Below, in pieces: positions 63,718 to 64,000 of a stretch of 64,000 bases of DNA (the stretch's first letter is position 1; each line of letters begins with the position of its first letter). A program made the position numbers and the translations under genes. The notes below the pieces were generated by a model. The model was not told the origin of the DNA and did not search any database. It saw only the letters and a program-made list of their open reading frames with translations. Origin of the DNA: Labia minor (Eukaryota; Arthropoda; Insecta; Dermaptera; Spongiphoridae); the NCBI GenBank assembly GCA_963082975.1, contig OY720349.1, positions 50,263,962 through 50,327,961 of the forward strand, written 5' to 3'.

Positions 63718-64000
63718 TTTTTTACTTTCTCGCCAGAGATAGTATTGCGATCAGGAAAATTTTTTGATGTCGAGATTTTGATGTTTTTATATTTTTAAAG
63801 GTTCCTGAATTATTTTCACTAAGATTGAGAAAAATGTATGTATGTGTGTGTGTGTGTGTATATAGACAAGATTACGCAAAAACGGTTTGAGCTAGTATAA
63901 TGAAATTTGACATTATTCAAAATTCGTAGTTTTCTATCAACTTTTGAGAAATGTAGCTCAACCAGAAAATTTTGATGTTTTTATATTTTTAACATATGAA
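63718..64000 (+). mobile_element. Family B element, cut by the window end
   Basis: Starts TTTTTACTTTCTCGCCAGAG, with a short (TG)n and the GGTTTGAGCTAG box. Near 63965 it jumps back to 5'-type sequence (GAAAATTTTGATGTTTTTAT), suggesting a local duplication. Confidence 0.75.

Noticed and set aside
1..64000. A new multi-gene system
   Set aside because: Apart from transposon remnants, every convincing coding block belongs to the single Shab gene.

Overview
This window is AT-rich animal DNA (roughly three quarters A+T by eye) dominated by one multi-exon gene on the minus strand: the Shab/Kv2 voltage-gated potassium channel. The T1 domain, the S1-S6 core and the post-S6 segment are close to the fly Shab protein as I remember it. 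Together with the long TE-filled introns this points to an arthropod, probably an insect; I cannot name the species.

Layout of the gene, which reads from high to low coordinates. A 5' leader with overlapping upstream ORFs and the start codon lies at about 49.29-49.05 kb. T1 is split over exons at 46.95-46.69 and 39.97-39.57 kb. One exon at 27.55-26.71 kb carries S1 to S6 and the conserved post-S6 segment. The Gly/Pro/Ala-rich C-terminal tail is spread over exons at 18.80-18.40, 10.53-10.45, 8.30-8.21, 3.83-3.48 and 1.50-1.16 kb. A possible last exon at 211 begins directly with a TAA stop. Every junction has consensus splice sites and matching phases, giving a 911-codon reading frame when the exon at 8.2 kb is left out. 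That exon has good splice sites, but its two open halves lie in different frames. An alternative 3'-terminal exon with its own stop and AATAAA lies at 22.77-22.65 kb, and another possible cassette lies at 15.6 kb.

The introns and the 15 kb upstream of the first visible exon hold many transposable-element copies. Three families of small non-autonomous elements (here A, B and C) share one plan: perfect 11-12 bp subterminal inverted repeats, an internal GTCT/CA/TATG-type microsatellite, and a 5-6 bp stem with a 4-nt loop just beyond the 3' subterminal repeat. This resembles Helentron-type (HINE/DINE-1-like) elements. There are also a tRNA-derived SINE nested inside a family A copy, five decayed fragments of one LINE family, two hAT elements with TIRs and 8-bp target duplications (plus a truncated hAT-like end), a TIR element full of GATACTTGATCC palindromes, and relics of mariner, Tigger/pogo and Helitron-like elements.

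The rest is low-complexity AT-rich intron with microsatellites, plus a few GC-richer non-coding islands that may be regulatory, one of them with a DR1 nuclear-receptor site. I found no second cellular gene, no tRNA or rRNA gene, no CRISPR array and no clear new biological system. The most useful leads are the unannotated or alternative Shab exons, the frame break at 8.2 kb, and the T1 exon lying between two inverted copies of one transposon.
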